From Actinomyces glycerinitolerans (lineage in GTDB: Bacteria; Actinomycetota; Actinomycetes; Actinomycetales; Actinomycetaceae): a DNA stretch of 64,000 nt. The notes under the pieces are model-generated. The model searched no databases and was not told where the DNA came from. It was given only the letters and a program-made list of their open reading frames with translations. Shown in pieces: positions 7,479-15,824 of the stretch; positions within the stretch are counted from its first letter, which is position 1, and every line of letters starts with the position of its first letter. The DNA lies in assembly GCF_900098745.1 (NCBI RefSeq), contig NZ_FQTT01000012.1, positions 249,413-313,412 on the forward strand, written 5' to 3'. Made by a program: the position numbers and the translations under genes.

Positions 7479-9146
7479 TCAGGCGCGCGTGGTGCGGCGC
7501 ACCTGATCGAGCCAGGCTCGCCGTGCGGTTAGCGCCGCCTCCGCCTGCGCTTGCGCCTTGGTGTCACCGGACTCCTTCGCGGCGGCCAGGTCGGCCTCCA
7601 GCTCGGCGATGGAGTCCTCCAGTTGGCTGGCCAGTCCCTGGGCGCGGGCCTGGGTCTCCGGGTCGGTGCGGCGCCATTCGGCCTGCTCGGCCCGGCGCAG
7701 CGCATCCTCGACGGCGCGCATGCGGGCCTCTAGCCGACGCACCGCGTTGCGGGGTACCCGACCGGCCTCGTCCCACGCCTCCTGGATGGGGCGCAGCGCC
7801 TTGCGGGCGGCCTTGGGATTCTTGATCGGGAGCAGCGCCTCCGCCTTGGCAGCGAGTTCCTCCTTGACCTTGAGGTTGCCGGCGTATTCGGCGTCGGTGG
7901 CCTCATCCTTGGCCCGGCGGGCGTCGTAGAAGACCTGCTGGGCGGCGTGGAACCGCTCCCACAGGGCGTCGTCCTCCTTGCGGGAGGCGCGACCGGCCTT
8001 CTTCCACTCGTCCATGAGCTCGCGGTAGCGGGCAGACGTGCCGGCCCAGTCCGTCGAATGCGACAGTTCCTCGGCCCGCTTGATCAGCGCCTCCTTGGCC
8101 GCCTTCACCTTGGCCTGCTTGGCGTCCAGTTCACTGAAGTACTGACGGCGGTGACGGTCGAAGGTGGTGCGGGCGTGGCTGAAGCGCTTCCACAGGGCGT
8201 CCTCGGAGGGGCGGTCCAGACGCGGGCCGCGGCGCTGTGCCTCCTTCCACTGCTCCAGCAGGGTGCGCAGCTCCGCACCGGAGGACTTCCACTGGGTGCG
8301 GGCCGGGTCCTGAGCAGCCACGGCCTCGGCGCGCTCCACGATCGCGGTGCGGTCCTTCAGCGCCTGCTCCTTGGCGGCGGCACGCTCGGCGGCAACCGCC
8401 TGCCGACGCTCCACGGCCACCGACTTCAGGGCCGCGAACCGGGCCCGCAGCGCCTCCAGGTCGCCGACGGCGGCCGGCTCCTTGAGGGACTCCTCCAGGT
8501 TCTTGATGGTGGAGTCGATCTCCCGTACCGACAGGTGCGGCAGCCGGGCCGCGAACAGGCCGACGTTGGAGTTCAGGTCCAGGTAACGGCGCACGTAGTA
8601 GGCCATCGCCTCGGCGATCGGAACGCCGGGGAACTGGCCGACTTCGCGTTCGGAGCCGCCGTCCTGCACATAGACGCGCCCCTCGCCGTCGACCCGGCCC
8701 CACTTGGCGGCATCCATGGCGGCCTCGGGGTCGATCTCCGGCTCGGTCGGTGCGGCCGGTTCGGCTGTCTGCCGACCGTCCGCAGGCGGGTTGTCGGCCC
8801 GCTCGCCGTCCGCTGCGGGCTGGGTCTCGGCCGCTGAGGCGGTGCCCGCCGACTCGGAGGCGCCCGCTTGCGAAGAGGACGCATCGGGCTGTGCCGGCTG
8901 CGGCGCCGCGTCCTCCTGAGGGGCGGCCTCGGTCGCGCTCTGGGCTGACGGCTCCGCCGAGGCCTCCGCCGGCGCCGACGTCGATGCGGCGGAGGACTGT
9001 GCGGGCTGGGGGGCGTCGGTGGTGGTGGCCTGCTCGTCGGCGGCGGGCGCCGTCGGCGTGATTGGGGTAGCAGCCTGCCCGGCGGCGGCCGCGGGCTCCA
9101 CCTCGGGTGTGGTGGACTCGGCCTGGGGCTGTGTCTGCTCGGTCAT
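7479..9146 (-). CDS. DUF349 domain protein
   Basis: 555 residues. The first ~150 are a low-complexity Ala/Pro/Glu/Gln region. The rest is charged helical repeats built around 'W' and 'R' residues ('LWKRFSHARTTFDRHR', 'LWERFHAAQQVFYDARR', 'YRELMDEWKKAGR'), the hallmark of DUF349 repeats. The C-terminus is coiled coil with 'QLEDSIAELEADLAAAKESG'. No signal peptide is present; it is cytoplasmic. Function is unknown; homologues are regularly found near relA and hisS in Actinobacteria, as here. It is divergent from the MBL hydrolase gene. Confidence 0.85.
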   Translation of the reverse strand: MTEQTQPQAESTTPEVEPAAAAGQAATPITPTAPAADEQATTTDAPQPAQSSAASTSAPAEASAEPSAQSATEAAPQEDAAPQPAQPDASSSQAGASESAGTASAAETQPAADGERADNPPADGRQTAEPAAPTEPEIDPEAAMDAAKWGRVDGEGRVYVQDGGSEREVGQFPGVPIAEAMAYYVRRYLDLNSNVGLFAARLPHLSVREIDSTIKNLEESLKEPAAVGDLEALRARFAALKSVAVERRQAVAAERAAAKEQALKDRTAIVERAEAVAAQDPARTQWKSSGAELRTLLEQWKEAQRRGPRLDRPSEDALWKRFSHARTTFDRHRRQYFSELDAKQAKVKAAKEALIKRAEELSHSTDWAGTSARYRELMDEWKKAGRASRKEDDALWERFHAAQQVFYDARRAKDEATDAEYAGNLKVKEELAAKAEALLPIKNPKAARKALRPIQEAWDEAGRVPRNAVRRLEARMRAVEDALRRAEQAEWRRTDPETQARAQGLASQLEDSIAELEADLAAAKESGDTKAQAQAEAALTARRAWLDQVRRTTRA

Positions 9147-9357
9147 TGCGCTCCTTCACGGATCTGACGGGGTGGAGCGAGCGGTCCCGCTCCGTTCCGT
9201 TCACGTCCGGCACACGGCCGGACGACGACACGCCGCCGGAAGGCGGCAGTTAGACCCGAGCCTACCCGTCGGCAGGGCACGGCGAAACCGTCGCGGAGAC
9301 GCGTGAATCATCCAGGAGCGGACAAATGGCCGGGGAGGGGTCGGCTAGCATGCCGTC

Positions 9358-10185
9358 ATGCTCATCGAGCGCACTCTTGCCGCAGTCTTCGGATCAAACT
9401 GCTACGTCCTGGCCGCTGAGCCGGGTGGGTCCGCCCTGGTTGTGGACCCTGGTGCGGGTGCCGCTCGCGGTGCGATGGCTCTGCTGCGTTCGTACAACCT
9501 GACCCTGGGTGCCATCCTGCTCACCCACGGCCACGCCGACCACGTGTGGGATACCCAGCGACTGATTGACACCGCGGTGACCGAGGGGCGCGTAACCACC
9601 GGTTTGGCCGGCGCGCCGGAGGACCCGACGCGTGTGCCGGTGTATATCCCGCAGCCGGATCTGTACCGCCTGGATGACCCGGACGGCACCACTGGCATCA
9701 GTGTGGATGGCCGGACTTTCGCCGACTTGACCGGGACGGAGTGGCTGCGCCCCGCAGATGTGCGTCCCTTCCCGCAGGCCGGCTTCGGTGCCGCCGTCGA
9801 GCTGGTATCGGGAGTGGCCTTGCAGGCGGTGCCCGCGCCAGGCCATTCGGAGGGCTCCACGGTGTTCTTCTTCAACGCGCGCCTGGGCGACAACCAGCTT
9901 TTGTTCGAGGCGGAGGTACTGGACGATCCGGCGAGTATCCCTGAGGAGGACTACCTGGTGGCGCTGTCCGGGGACGTGATCTTCAAGGGCAGTGTGGGGC
10001 GCACCGATTTGCCGGGCGGGGACCAGTATCAGATGTGGGCGACGCTGAGGCTGCTGGCCAGCGCCGTCGATCCGGCCACGGTGCTGCTGCCCGGCCACGG
10101 CGCCGCGACGACCATGGCGCATGAGCACCACGCCAACCCCTACCTGGCCGAGGCCAAGGTCCGGGGCGGCGAGACCGGTGCGTGA
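9358..10185 (+). CDS. MBL-fold metallo-hydrolase, glyoxalase II-like
   Basis: 275 residues. The zinc-binding motif 'THGHADH' is at 56-62, with further ligands at His163 in 'PGHSEG' and in 'PGHGAATTMAHE' near the C-terminus. 'GSVGRTDLPGGD' supplies the Asp region typical of glyoxalase II/hydroxyacylglutathione hydrolase-like enzymes. The substrate is not determinable; in organisms without glutathione these may act on other thioesters. In many Actinobacteria this gene stands directly before hisS. Here a 9-kb island separates the two. Confidence 0.8.
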   Translation: MLIERTLAAVFGSNCYVLAAEPGGSALVVDPGAGAARGAMALLRSYNLTLGAILLTHGHADHVWDTQRLIDTAVTEGRVTTGLAGAPEDPTRVPVYIPQPDLYRLDDPDGTTGISVDGRTFADLTGTEWLRPADVRPFPQAGFGAAVELVSGVALQAVPAPGHSEGSTVFFFNARLGDNQLLFEAEVLDDPASIPEEDYLVALSGDVIFKGSVGRTDLPGGDQYQMWATLRLLASAVDPATVLLPGHGAATTMAHEHHANPYLAEAKVRGGETGA

Positions 10186-10347
10186 GCACCGGTCGGGGCG
10201 GGCACGGCGCAAGACACCGCGAGATCAGACGCATAGAACACCTGCCCGGCATTGTTCTGGGGTGTAGAAACCTCGCCAACGACTGCCGCCCGCGGCGCCG
10301 TCCATGCCGTAGCCCTCAGACAACAGCCGACCACAAAACCCCTAAAC

Positions 10348-11691
10348 TCAATGGCCTCTTAATGCCGTTATTAGTGTCGGTGTCCACCACCGCAGTAGCG
10401 ACCTATATGCCACAGACATCAAAAAGGCAGCAGTGCAGGCGAACAGCAACCAAGCCGCGAATTGATCTGGAACACCGAGAGCGGTGAGGTGATCGTGGAA
10501 CCATACACCTGACCGGTCGTCGAGAAAGTACCCCAAAGAATGAAATAGCTGTGTACTCCACCAGGAGACTCGACAGAAAACGGTCAACCCGATCGCCCAC
10601 ACCGAGAGCTCGATAAGGAACAACAGCGAACTCCTATTGCGCAGGTGCATCGCCAGTCTCCTGCGCTCCTGATCGCTACCGAAGAGCCTGTCCATGTCTA
10701 AACGGCGAAAACGGCGAGTCGCGAGGAATTGTAGGAGCTTGATCAATACGGACGGGGCCACGTTGAGCTTATTCTTCTCGGAAAGCGAGCGGCAATCGTA
10801 GATTACCGTAATTGTCGGGACTAGCGCGCCAGTCAGCAAGCAGAGGAAAAACACGACGTTAGCGAAGCCGCTCCCGTACCCGCGTTCTGCAGCTATCTGT
10901 AAGGCCGCCGACGCGATCAATATGCCAAGTGTCGCCCCAGCTACCACAGCGCAAAACAGTGGTAAGAGAAACAAAAGTAGCAGTCGCAGTCTAATGTCAT
11001 ACGAATAAAGAGAGACAACTGCCTTCTTAAGGCGAGTTTGGCAGTCGGAGCGCCAGATGAGGAAGCCAGGCCGAGTGTTTTCGGTTAGCTGGGATGGGTC
11101 TAGCTCGGTGAGTCTCCTGTGTATCTGAACATATAGTCCCCGCTTAGGCAGATCCGGAAGGCTGCGCTCGGCATCCTTAATAAGGTCACCAATCTCACCC
11201 ACGGATCGTAGCCAGTGTATTTCCTCAGTGGTCTTAGAATCCATGATGGCCTGCGCCATCGACTGCAAATTCGAATATCGTTGTTCGGATCTCAGTACTT
11301 CACGTACAAGAGTCAAGTCTGTTGCAAGCCTCTTGTTGGTACCTAAGAACGCGACAATAGCTGCTCGCGTTTGCCTAGATAACTTCATCTGTCCACTTGC
11401 GAGCAAACCCTCGACCAGTGAAAGGTACTCCGTGCCGAGCCGCCGTGAGCGCACCGATCGCAAATCGTCATCTAAAGCCGTGTAGCCGTCTGCGAGCAGC
11501 AACCAGCATAGACCCGCCGCTGCATTGTCGCCGTCCGTTCTCTCCGCCCGGGTGAGGGCTTTCGAACCGGCATTCAGCAGCTCGTGCGCGGCTTTCTCTT
11601 TACCGGCGGGATCTGTTGATCGCCAGAGGCGCAGTCGGATGTCAATGGCCCTGATGAGCGCATCATTCGCGTTGATCTTTATTGGGGGCAT
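10348..11691 (-). CDS. Four-helix membrane protein with N-terminal helical domain (paralogue 2 of the kinase-GTPase island)
   Basis: 447 residues from ATG 11691, chosen for AGAAGAGG 7-8 bases upstream; the frame stays open to 11769. Residues 1-230 are soluble and helical. From about 240 onward there are about four transmembrane stretches ('LLLLFLLPLFCAVVAGA', 'VVFFLCLLTGALVPTI', 'LLFLIELSVWAIGLTVF', 'WLLFACTAAFLMSVA'). Residues 62-89 ('CWLLLADG...LGTEY') align without gaps to residues 63-90 of the upstream 560-residue protein, so the two are paralogues. It is the last gene of the minus-strand island, 380 bp after its paralogue, so it may have its own promoter. No named family is recognised. 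A/T-rich base use suggests transfer. Confidence 0.7.
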   Translation of the reverse strand: MPPIKINANDALIRAIDIRLRLWRSTDPAGKEKAAHELLNAGSKALTRAERTDGDNAAAGLCWLLLADGYTALDDDLRSVRSRRLGTEYLSLVEGLLASGQMKLSRQTRAAIVAFLGTNKRLATDLTLVREVLRSEQRYSNLQSMAQAIMDSKTTEEIHWLRSVGEIGDLIKDAERSLPDLPKRGLYVQIHRRLTELDPSQLTENTRPGFLIWRSDCQTRLKKAVVSLYSYDIRLRLLLLFLLPLFCAVVAGATLGILIASAALQIAAERGYGSGFANVVFFLCLLTGALVPTITVIYDCRSLSEKNKLNVAPSVLIKLLQFLATRRFRRLDMDRLFGSDQERRRLAMHLRNRSSLLFLIELSVWAIGLTVFCRVSWWSTQLFHSLGYFLDDRSGVWFHDHLTALGVPDQFAAWLLFACTAAFLMSVAYRSLLRWWTPTLITALRGH

Positions 11692-12071
11692 CGGCGTACC
11701 TCTTCTTAGGTCGTTCATGTCGGTTCCATGTGTTGAGCGTTTGTCATCGGCGATGAGGATGGTGAGCACGGGATCGTTGGGGTGGTGCGGCTAGGCGCGT
11801 GCACGCCGAGTCTTCCGGCGCCTGCGTGTTCGACCGAGCAAAACGAGCTCGGTAGGGAACTCCGCGTACTGCACTGTCATGCCACTGCCGGCGTACTTCA
11901 CGCCGCCGCCTGCGCCGCCGGCATGTCCCCAGCGACTGTCTACCGCTGCTTGCGTGAAGCCCTAGAGTCACTCGGTAACCACCAGCCAGTTCCGACATCA
12001 CCATCCCCTAGTCAGACTCAAACGAACAAGACATGCCTGTCTGAAAAACCGTATACGAACGCGGGGATTCT
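11692..12071. other. Gap between the two membrane paralogues; possible transposase remnant
   Basis: 380 bp without an intact gene. On the plus strand (about 11860-11980) a short frame reads 'AACAAGMSPATVYRCLREAL', which looks like the helix-turn-helix start of an IS5/ISL2-type transposase. The similarity is short and could be chance. No clear terminal repeats are seen. Confidence 0.3.
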
Positions 12072-13754
12072 TCACGGCTTGTCAGGTAACGACGCAAGCG
12101 GTTTGAGGGGATCTGGGACACCTGAAGTCATGCCGATATAAATCAACGTGGTGAACAGCGCCAAGAACTGCGCAGCGCACAGCCAACGCACCGGGTACTC
12201 GCCGAATCCAATGTCCACAATGAGCGCATGCAAACGGCCATCCCAGCCGCTTTGCGGAAAAACGGGACATGACGCTAAAGACCAGCACGCAACGACAGTA
12301 GCGGATGCGTTCATGATGTTCAGCCCTGCGACATAGATGAATCGCGCCCGCGTTATACGGCGAAGAAGAGCGTCGAAAGCGGCCACATCGGACACTACCG
12401 CCTCCGTCTTAACCTGTCCGATTACCCATCTTTTCCACATATGGTCAAAAACCGTTCCGAGTTCCATCACGGCTGCAGCACCAAGAACGAAGAGTGCCGA
12501 AAATACGCAGGTCGAACGCCAACCCCACCAATACTCGCCCATTTGTGATATGTCGGTCACCGGCCATAGTTGTTGGCTAATCCGCATTGAAATAGTGGTG
12601 GCTGCGGTTAATGCGACAAGGAAAAAAGCGACGACAAACCCAAAACCGGTGCCCTCGTTTCCCTCCCAAAAGAAGTCATGCAATGCATCAATCTTCTTGC
12701 GAACGTGGGCCAATAATAGCTCGCGTACTCGATTTCGCCTATGCCATGCGTGCTGGAGCACATGTACCGGTAACGCCGAGTCGTCTAAGCTTGTGAGGAT
12801 GTTGTAAGCACGTCTGAAGCTCCCAGTCGTGTTGTCGAAACGACCGCTGCGTATAAGGTCGACGGATTCGCCGAGAAGATTGTCCCAGCTGGTCTCTGCG
12901 GTGCACCGAATCTTCCCCTCGGGAGACGCCTCATCTTCGAGGAGCTCCACGAGGGAGTCATAAGCAAAACTGTCATGAGTCTCCTCTATAGTCTCCTCTA
13001 TGCGCGAGATCGCCTCGTCTATCTTCCTGTCTCGTTCACCGTAGGTCGAGCCAGAGTACGCGGCTATGCCGTCATCCTTTGCGGCCCCGGCCGGCGCCGG
13101 CGCCGAATGTACCGAACGTGCCGAGTGTACATCCGTGGCATGAACGCTAGGGTCACGACGAACAACGTCAATATGTTCATCGTTAACCGAGCGCTCACTG
13201 CCCTGGCTCCGAACGGACTCGGTTATCGGGAGCGGCATTTCGCCGCCGTCGCTAACTGACGGCTCCACCTGGGTTGAGCTTGACCGCGCAACGTTTGAAA
13301 TGAGCTGGCTCGCTTCATAAGGTTGCACTTCTCCGAGCCGCCTCACGAGCTCGCGCGCGTCGTTGAGAAGAGTCGGACCGTCGGTCCGCTCCGACGACTT
13401 AGCAGAAATGGCAACAAGAAGCTCATATGCGCGATCTGAGAGCTTGCGCTGTTCGGCTGTCCGATCCTCAGTCCGCTGAGTGAAATACGCGAACGAAAGC
13501 TGCCTAGCGTGCCATGCGCGCATAGGCTCCCCGAGTGCATCCAAGCCATCTGCGAGTAAAGCCCAACAGGCACCTTGCGCGGCCTTGTCATCGCACTGCT
13601 CGGCATCGGCAAGTACCTCGGCGGCGCACCCCAACAGAGTTCTGGCAATTCCAGCTAATGAACCGGAGTCCGGCGACGCGTCAAGACTGGCTTTCGCCCG
13701 GATTGCCGATTGCAGTGCGGAGGGTGCCGGTATATTCGCTGAAGTTTGCATCAT
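12072..13754 (-). CDS. Four-helix membrane protein with N-terminal helical domain (paralogue 1 of the island)
   Basis: 560 residues. Residues 1-130 are helical with 'ACWALLADGLDALGEPM', shared with the downstream 447-residue protein. A Ser/Asp-rich disordered linker (about 150-240) follows, then a charged coiled-coil stretch ('DEAISRIEETIEETH'). From about 370 there are about four transmembrane segments ('GFVVAFFLVALTAATTI', 'CVFSALFVLGAAAVMEL', 'NIMNASATVVACWSLA', 'AAQFLALFTTLIYIGM'). It starts 15 bp after the stop of the GAP1-like gene, so it is in the same operon. No named family is recognised. A membrane effector or a membrane platform for the kinase/GTPase pair are both possible, by inference only. 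Confidence 0.7.
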   Translation of the reverse strand: MMQTSANIPAPSALQSAIRAKASLDASPDSGSLAGIARTLLGCAAEVLADAEQCDDKAAQGACWALLADGLDALGEPMRAWHARQLSFAYFTQRTEDRTAEQRKLSDRAYELLVAISAKSSERTDGPTLLNDARELVRRLGEVQPYEASQLISNVARSSSTQVEPSVSDGGEMPLPITESVRSQGSERSVNDEHIDVVRRDPSVHATDVHSARSVHSAPAPAGAAKDDGIAAYSGSTYGERDRKIDEAISRIEETIEETHDSFAYDSLVELLEDEASPEGKIRCTAETSWDNLLGESVDLIRSGRFDNTTGSFRRAYNILTSLDDSALPVHVLQHAWHRRNRVRELLLAHVRKKIDALHDFFWEGNEGTGFGFVVAFFLVALTAATTISMRISQQLWPVTDISQMGEYWWGWRSTCVFSALFVLGAAAVMELGTVFDHMWKRWVIGQVKTEAVVSDVAAFDALLRRITRARFIYVAGLNIMNASATVVACWSLASCPVFPQSGWDGRLHALIVDIGFGEYPVRWLCAAQFLALFTTLIYIGMTSGVPDPLKPLASLPDKP

Positions 13755-13769
13755 CTTGACACCAGTAGA

Positions 13770-15824
13770 TCATCGGAGGAGGAGCAACAGGCAAAGCACG
13801 GCAGCGATCAAGATTTGCAAGACGATGGCGTAACGCTGCCATCGGCGGTAACGACTCGCCCGGCGGGACGGGCTACGTCCAGAACTAGAGTCGGCCCCGC
13901 TAACAGCGTGGTTAAGACCCGAGTCATGCGGCGCTGGCAGTACTCGGCGGTGCTGGAAAGCTAGCAGTACAACGGGGAGAGATGAGTATGCGGGATACTC
14001 ACGAACAGGATCACCGATTAGCTCAGGAACATACCGTTTGTCAATGAGGTACTCCACAAGCGCGAAACGTAGAGCAACTGACGCGTTGTTCTCATGCGCC
14101 CGAGTAACCCGAGATGAACCGTCAGAGCTAGACTCCGATGCACTGATCAGTCCGTCACCAACCTTACTAAGCCCCCGATCCACTTGTTCCACGAACTTCA
14201 CTGTTTCGGTCACCTGCTGCGGGCGGGGAAGCATCGCGGAGACGAGCCGCTGCCAGGTAAGTCCTCGGGGACTCTGACTCATGAGCAGCAGTAGCAGCGG
14301 AACTAGACTGTCTGGCACTTCTTCTACGATCCTCACGGCGAGTCCCATGGACTCGGGGGGATCGATGCGCTGCACGGTAACGTACTCAGTAAAGGGAGCA
14401 AGTGCTTCAGGGTCGTTCAGTACGTCATTATCGCTGATCATGGCGACAACCCGGCTTGGTGTCAGCGGCAATGGCACAGACAACTGATCAGCCCCTACAC
14501 CGAGAGACCCGAGCCACTCCTCAGCCGCCCCGCCCCACGAATGATCTGAAGGGTGCGCACGCTTAGCCTCGGCCACAACCTTGTTGGCGAATCCGATCTT
14601 GCTTTCGAGTGGTGCGCCGCATAGCGCTGCCGGCGCCGCGAGTCCTTGGAGCATGGCGACTGTCTGAGCGCTTACCATCGTAGGATGCGAAGAAATGTCG
14701 CCTCGCGCAAGCGCGAGCGCCGACTGAGATACCCGTTGGTCTGCGTGATGCAGCATCACGTTCATGGCGTCGAGCTTCGCCTGCTGAGACGGCTGGATGT
14801 CAAGGGCGCGTTGCGCCGCACGGACATCCCACCGGGAGAGCACGTTCTCGGGATCGTGGCTCGAGGCGCGCACGCCGCTGCCCGAAGCAGAGGCGATAAC
14901 ATCACGTACCTCCTGATTGGAGAGCGGCATATACTGTGCGATTGCGGAGACCCAAAGATCTATAACGCCCTGCCACGGAATACGGGCCTGATACCTGTCG
15001 ACTCCACGTGTGAGTGTAATGTCGATCTCCCTGTTACGCCTCCCGGCCGCCAACTCATCCACATACCAATGAAGCGGACCGGGGATCGCGTCGGCGGATA
15101 CAGCATGCGCCCAACTGACTCTTCCAAGCGCCCGATCGTAGACATCACCGTGCCGCTCGAGAAGCTCACGTGGCCACGGGCATGTGATGATGCGTTGTGA
15201 CCTCCTCGACTTCGGAAATGGATACCCGGTGGACCAACGAGCCATTCTGGCCAACGATTCCGGCAATACTAAGGACAGTTGCAAAAGGGCTGATACTGGG
15301 CCGCCGGAGTCATATGCCAAACTGACGTAACGATGGTCGTCATCCATTGCGAGTATCGTGCCTATAGTCAAAAGCAACGCTTGGCCTGCGTGCGCGATCT
15401 TCGGAGCTCCCGTCTTGCTGCTTTGCTGAGCGGTCACTAACCCAGTGGCGAGTGAGTGCTCTGTCAAGAAAGGAAATGACGATCGCATGGCTTCGCGCAC
15501 GGAGCGAATGACGTCCGGAAGTCCGACGCCGACCGGCGCGAGAGCTACTTGGTTCGTTCCCGCAGCTCCATAGTCGCCTCCAGATCCGTCAAGACATACA
15601 GCCCAACGCTGAGTTCCAGTATGAAAGAGAAAAGTCAGCAGCGAAATCGGAGTGGAGGCGGTGCTGATGTCCGACGTGAGCTGAGGGAGCTCTCGGTGGA
15701 TCGATGAGAGGGCTGAAGACACGTCAGGTGGCACATTAGACGAAGACAACTGACGATCCAGCTGGTAGCCGGCAACCCCCCGCGTTGGATCATCCCTCAT
15801 TGTTCGGAGATACCATGCTTTCAC
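13770..15824 (-). CDS. GTPase-associated protein (GAP1-like), tail-anchored
   Basis: 684 residues from GTG 15824, which shares its first base with the last base of the GTPase TAG (TAGTG overlap) and has GGAGG about 10 bases upstream. The longer frame to 15968 is not needed. The N-terminal part ('GVAGYQLDR', 'LLTFLFHTGTQRWAVCLD', 'GGDYGAAGTNQVAL') followed by 'LLQLSLVLPESLARMARWSTGYPFP' has the layout of the GAP1-N/M/C proteins that accompany TRAFAC GTPases in predicted bacterial conflict systems. This is my assignment from pattern, not from a search. A single C-terminal helix (IVLQILIAAVLCLLLLLR) makes it tail-anchored. Strict coupling to the GTPase gene supports direct interaction. Confidence 0.6.
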   Translation of the reverse strand: MKAWYLRTMRDDPTRGVAGYQLDRQLSSSNVPPDVSSALSSIHRELPQLTSDISTASTPISLLTFLFHTGTQRWAVCLDGSGGDYGAAGTNQVALAPVGVGLPDVIRSVREAMRSSFPFLTEHSLATGLVTAQQSSKTGAPKIAHAGQALLLTIGTILAMDDDHRYVSLAYDSGGPVSALLQLSLVLPESLARMARWSTGYPFPKSRRSQRIITCPWPRELLERHGDVYDRALGRVSWAHAVSADAIPGPLHWYVDELAAGRRNREIDITLTRGVDRYQARIPWQGVIDLWVSAIAQYMPLSNQEVRDVIASASGSGVRASSHDPENVLSRWDVRAAQRALDIQPSQQAKLDAMNVMLHHADQRVSQSALALARGDISSHPTMVSAQTVAMLQGLAAPAALCGAPLESKIGFANKVVAEAKRAHPSDHSWGGAAEEWLGSLGVGADQLSVPLPLTPSRVVAMISDNDVLNDPEALAPFTEYVTVQRIDPPESMGLAVRIVEEVPDSLVPLLLLLMSQSPRGLTWQRLVSAMLPRPQQVTETVKFVEQVDRGLSKVGDGLISASESSSDGSSRVTRAHENNASVALRFALVEYLIDKRYVPELIGDPVREYPAYSSLPVVLLAFQHRRVLPAPHDSGLNHAVSGADSSSGRSPSRRASRYRRWQRYAIVLQILIAAVLCLLLLLR

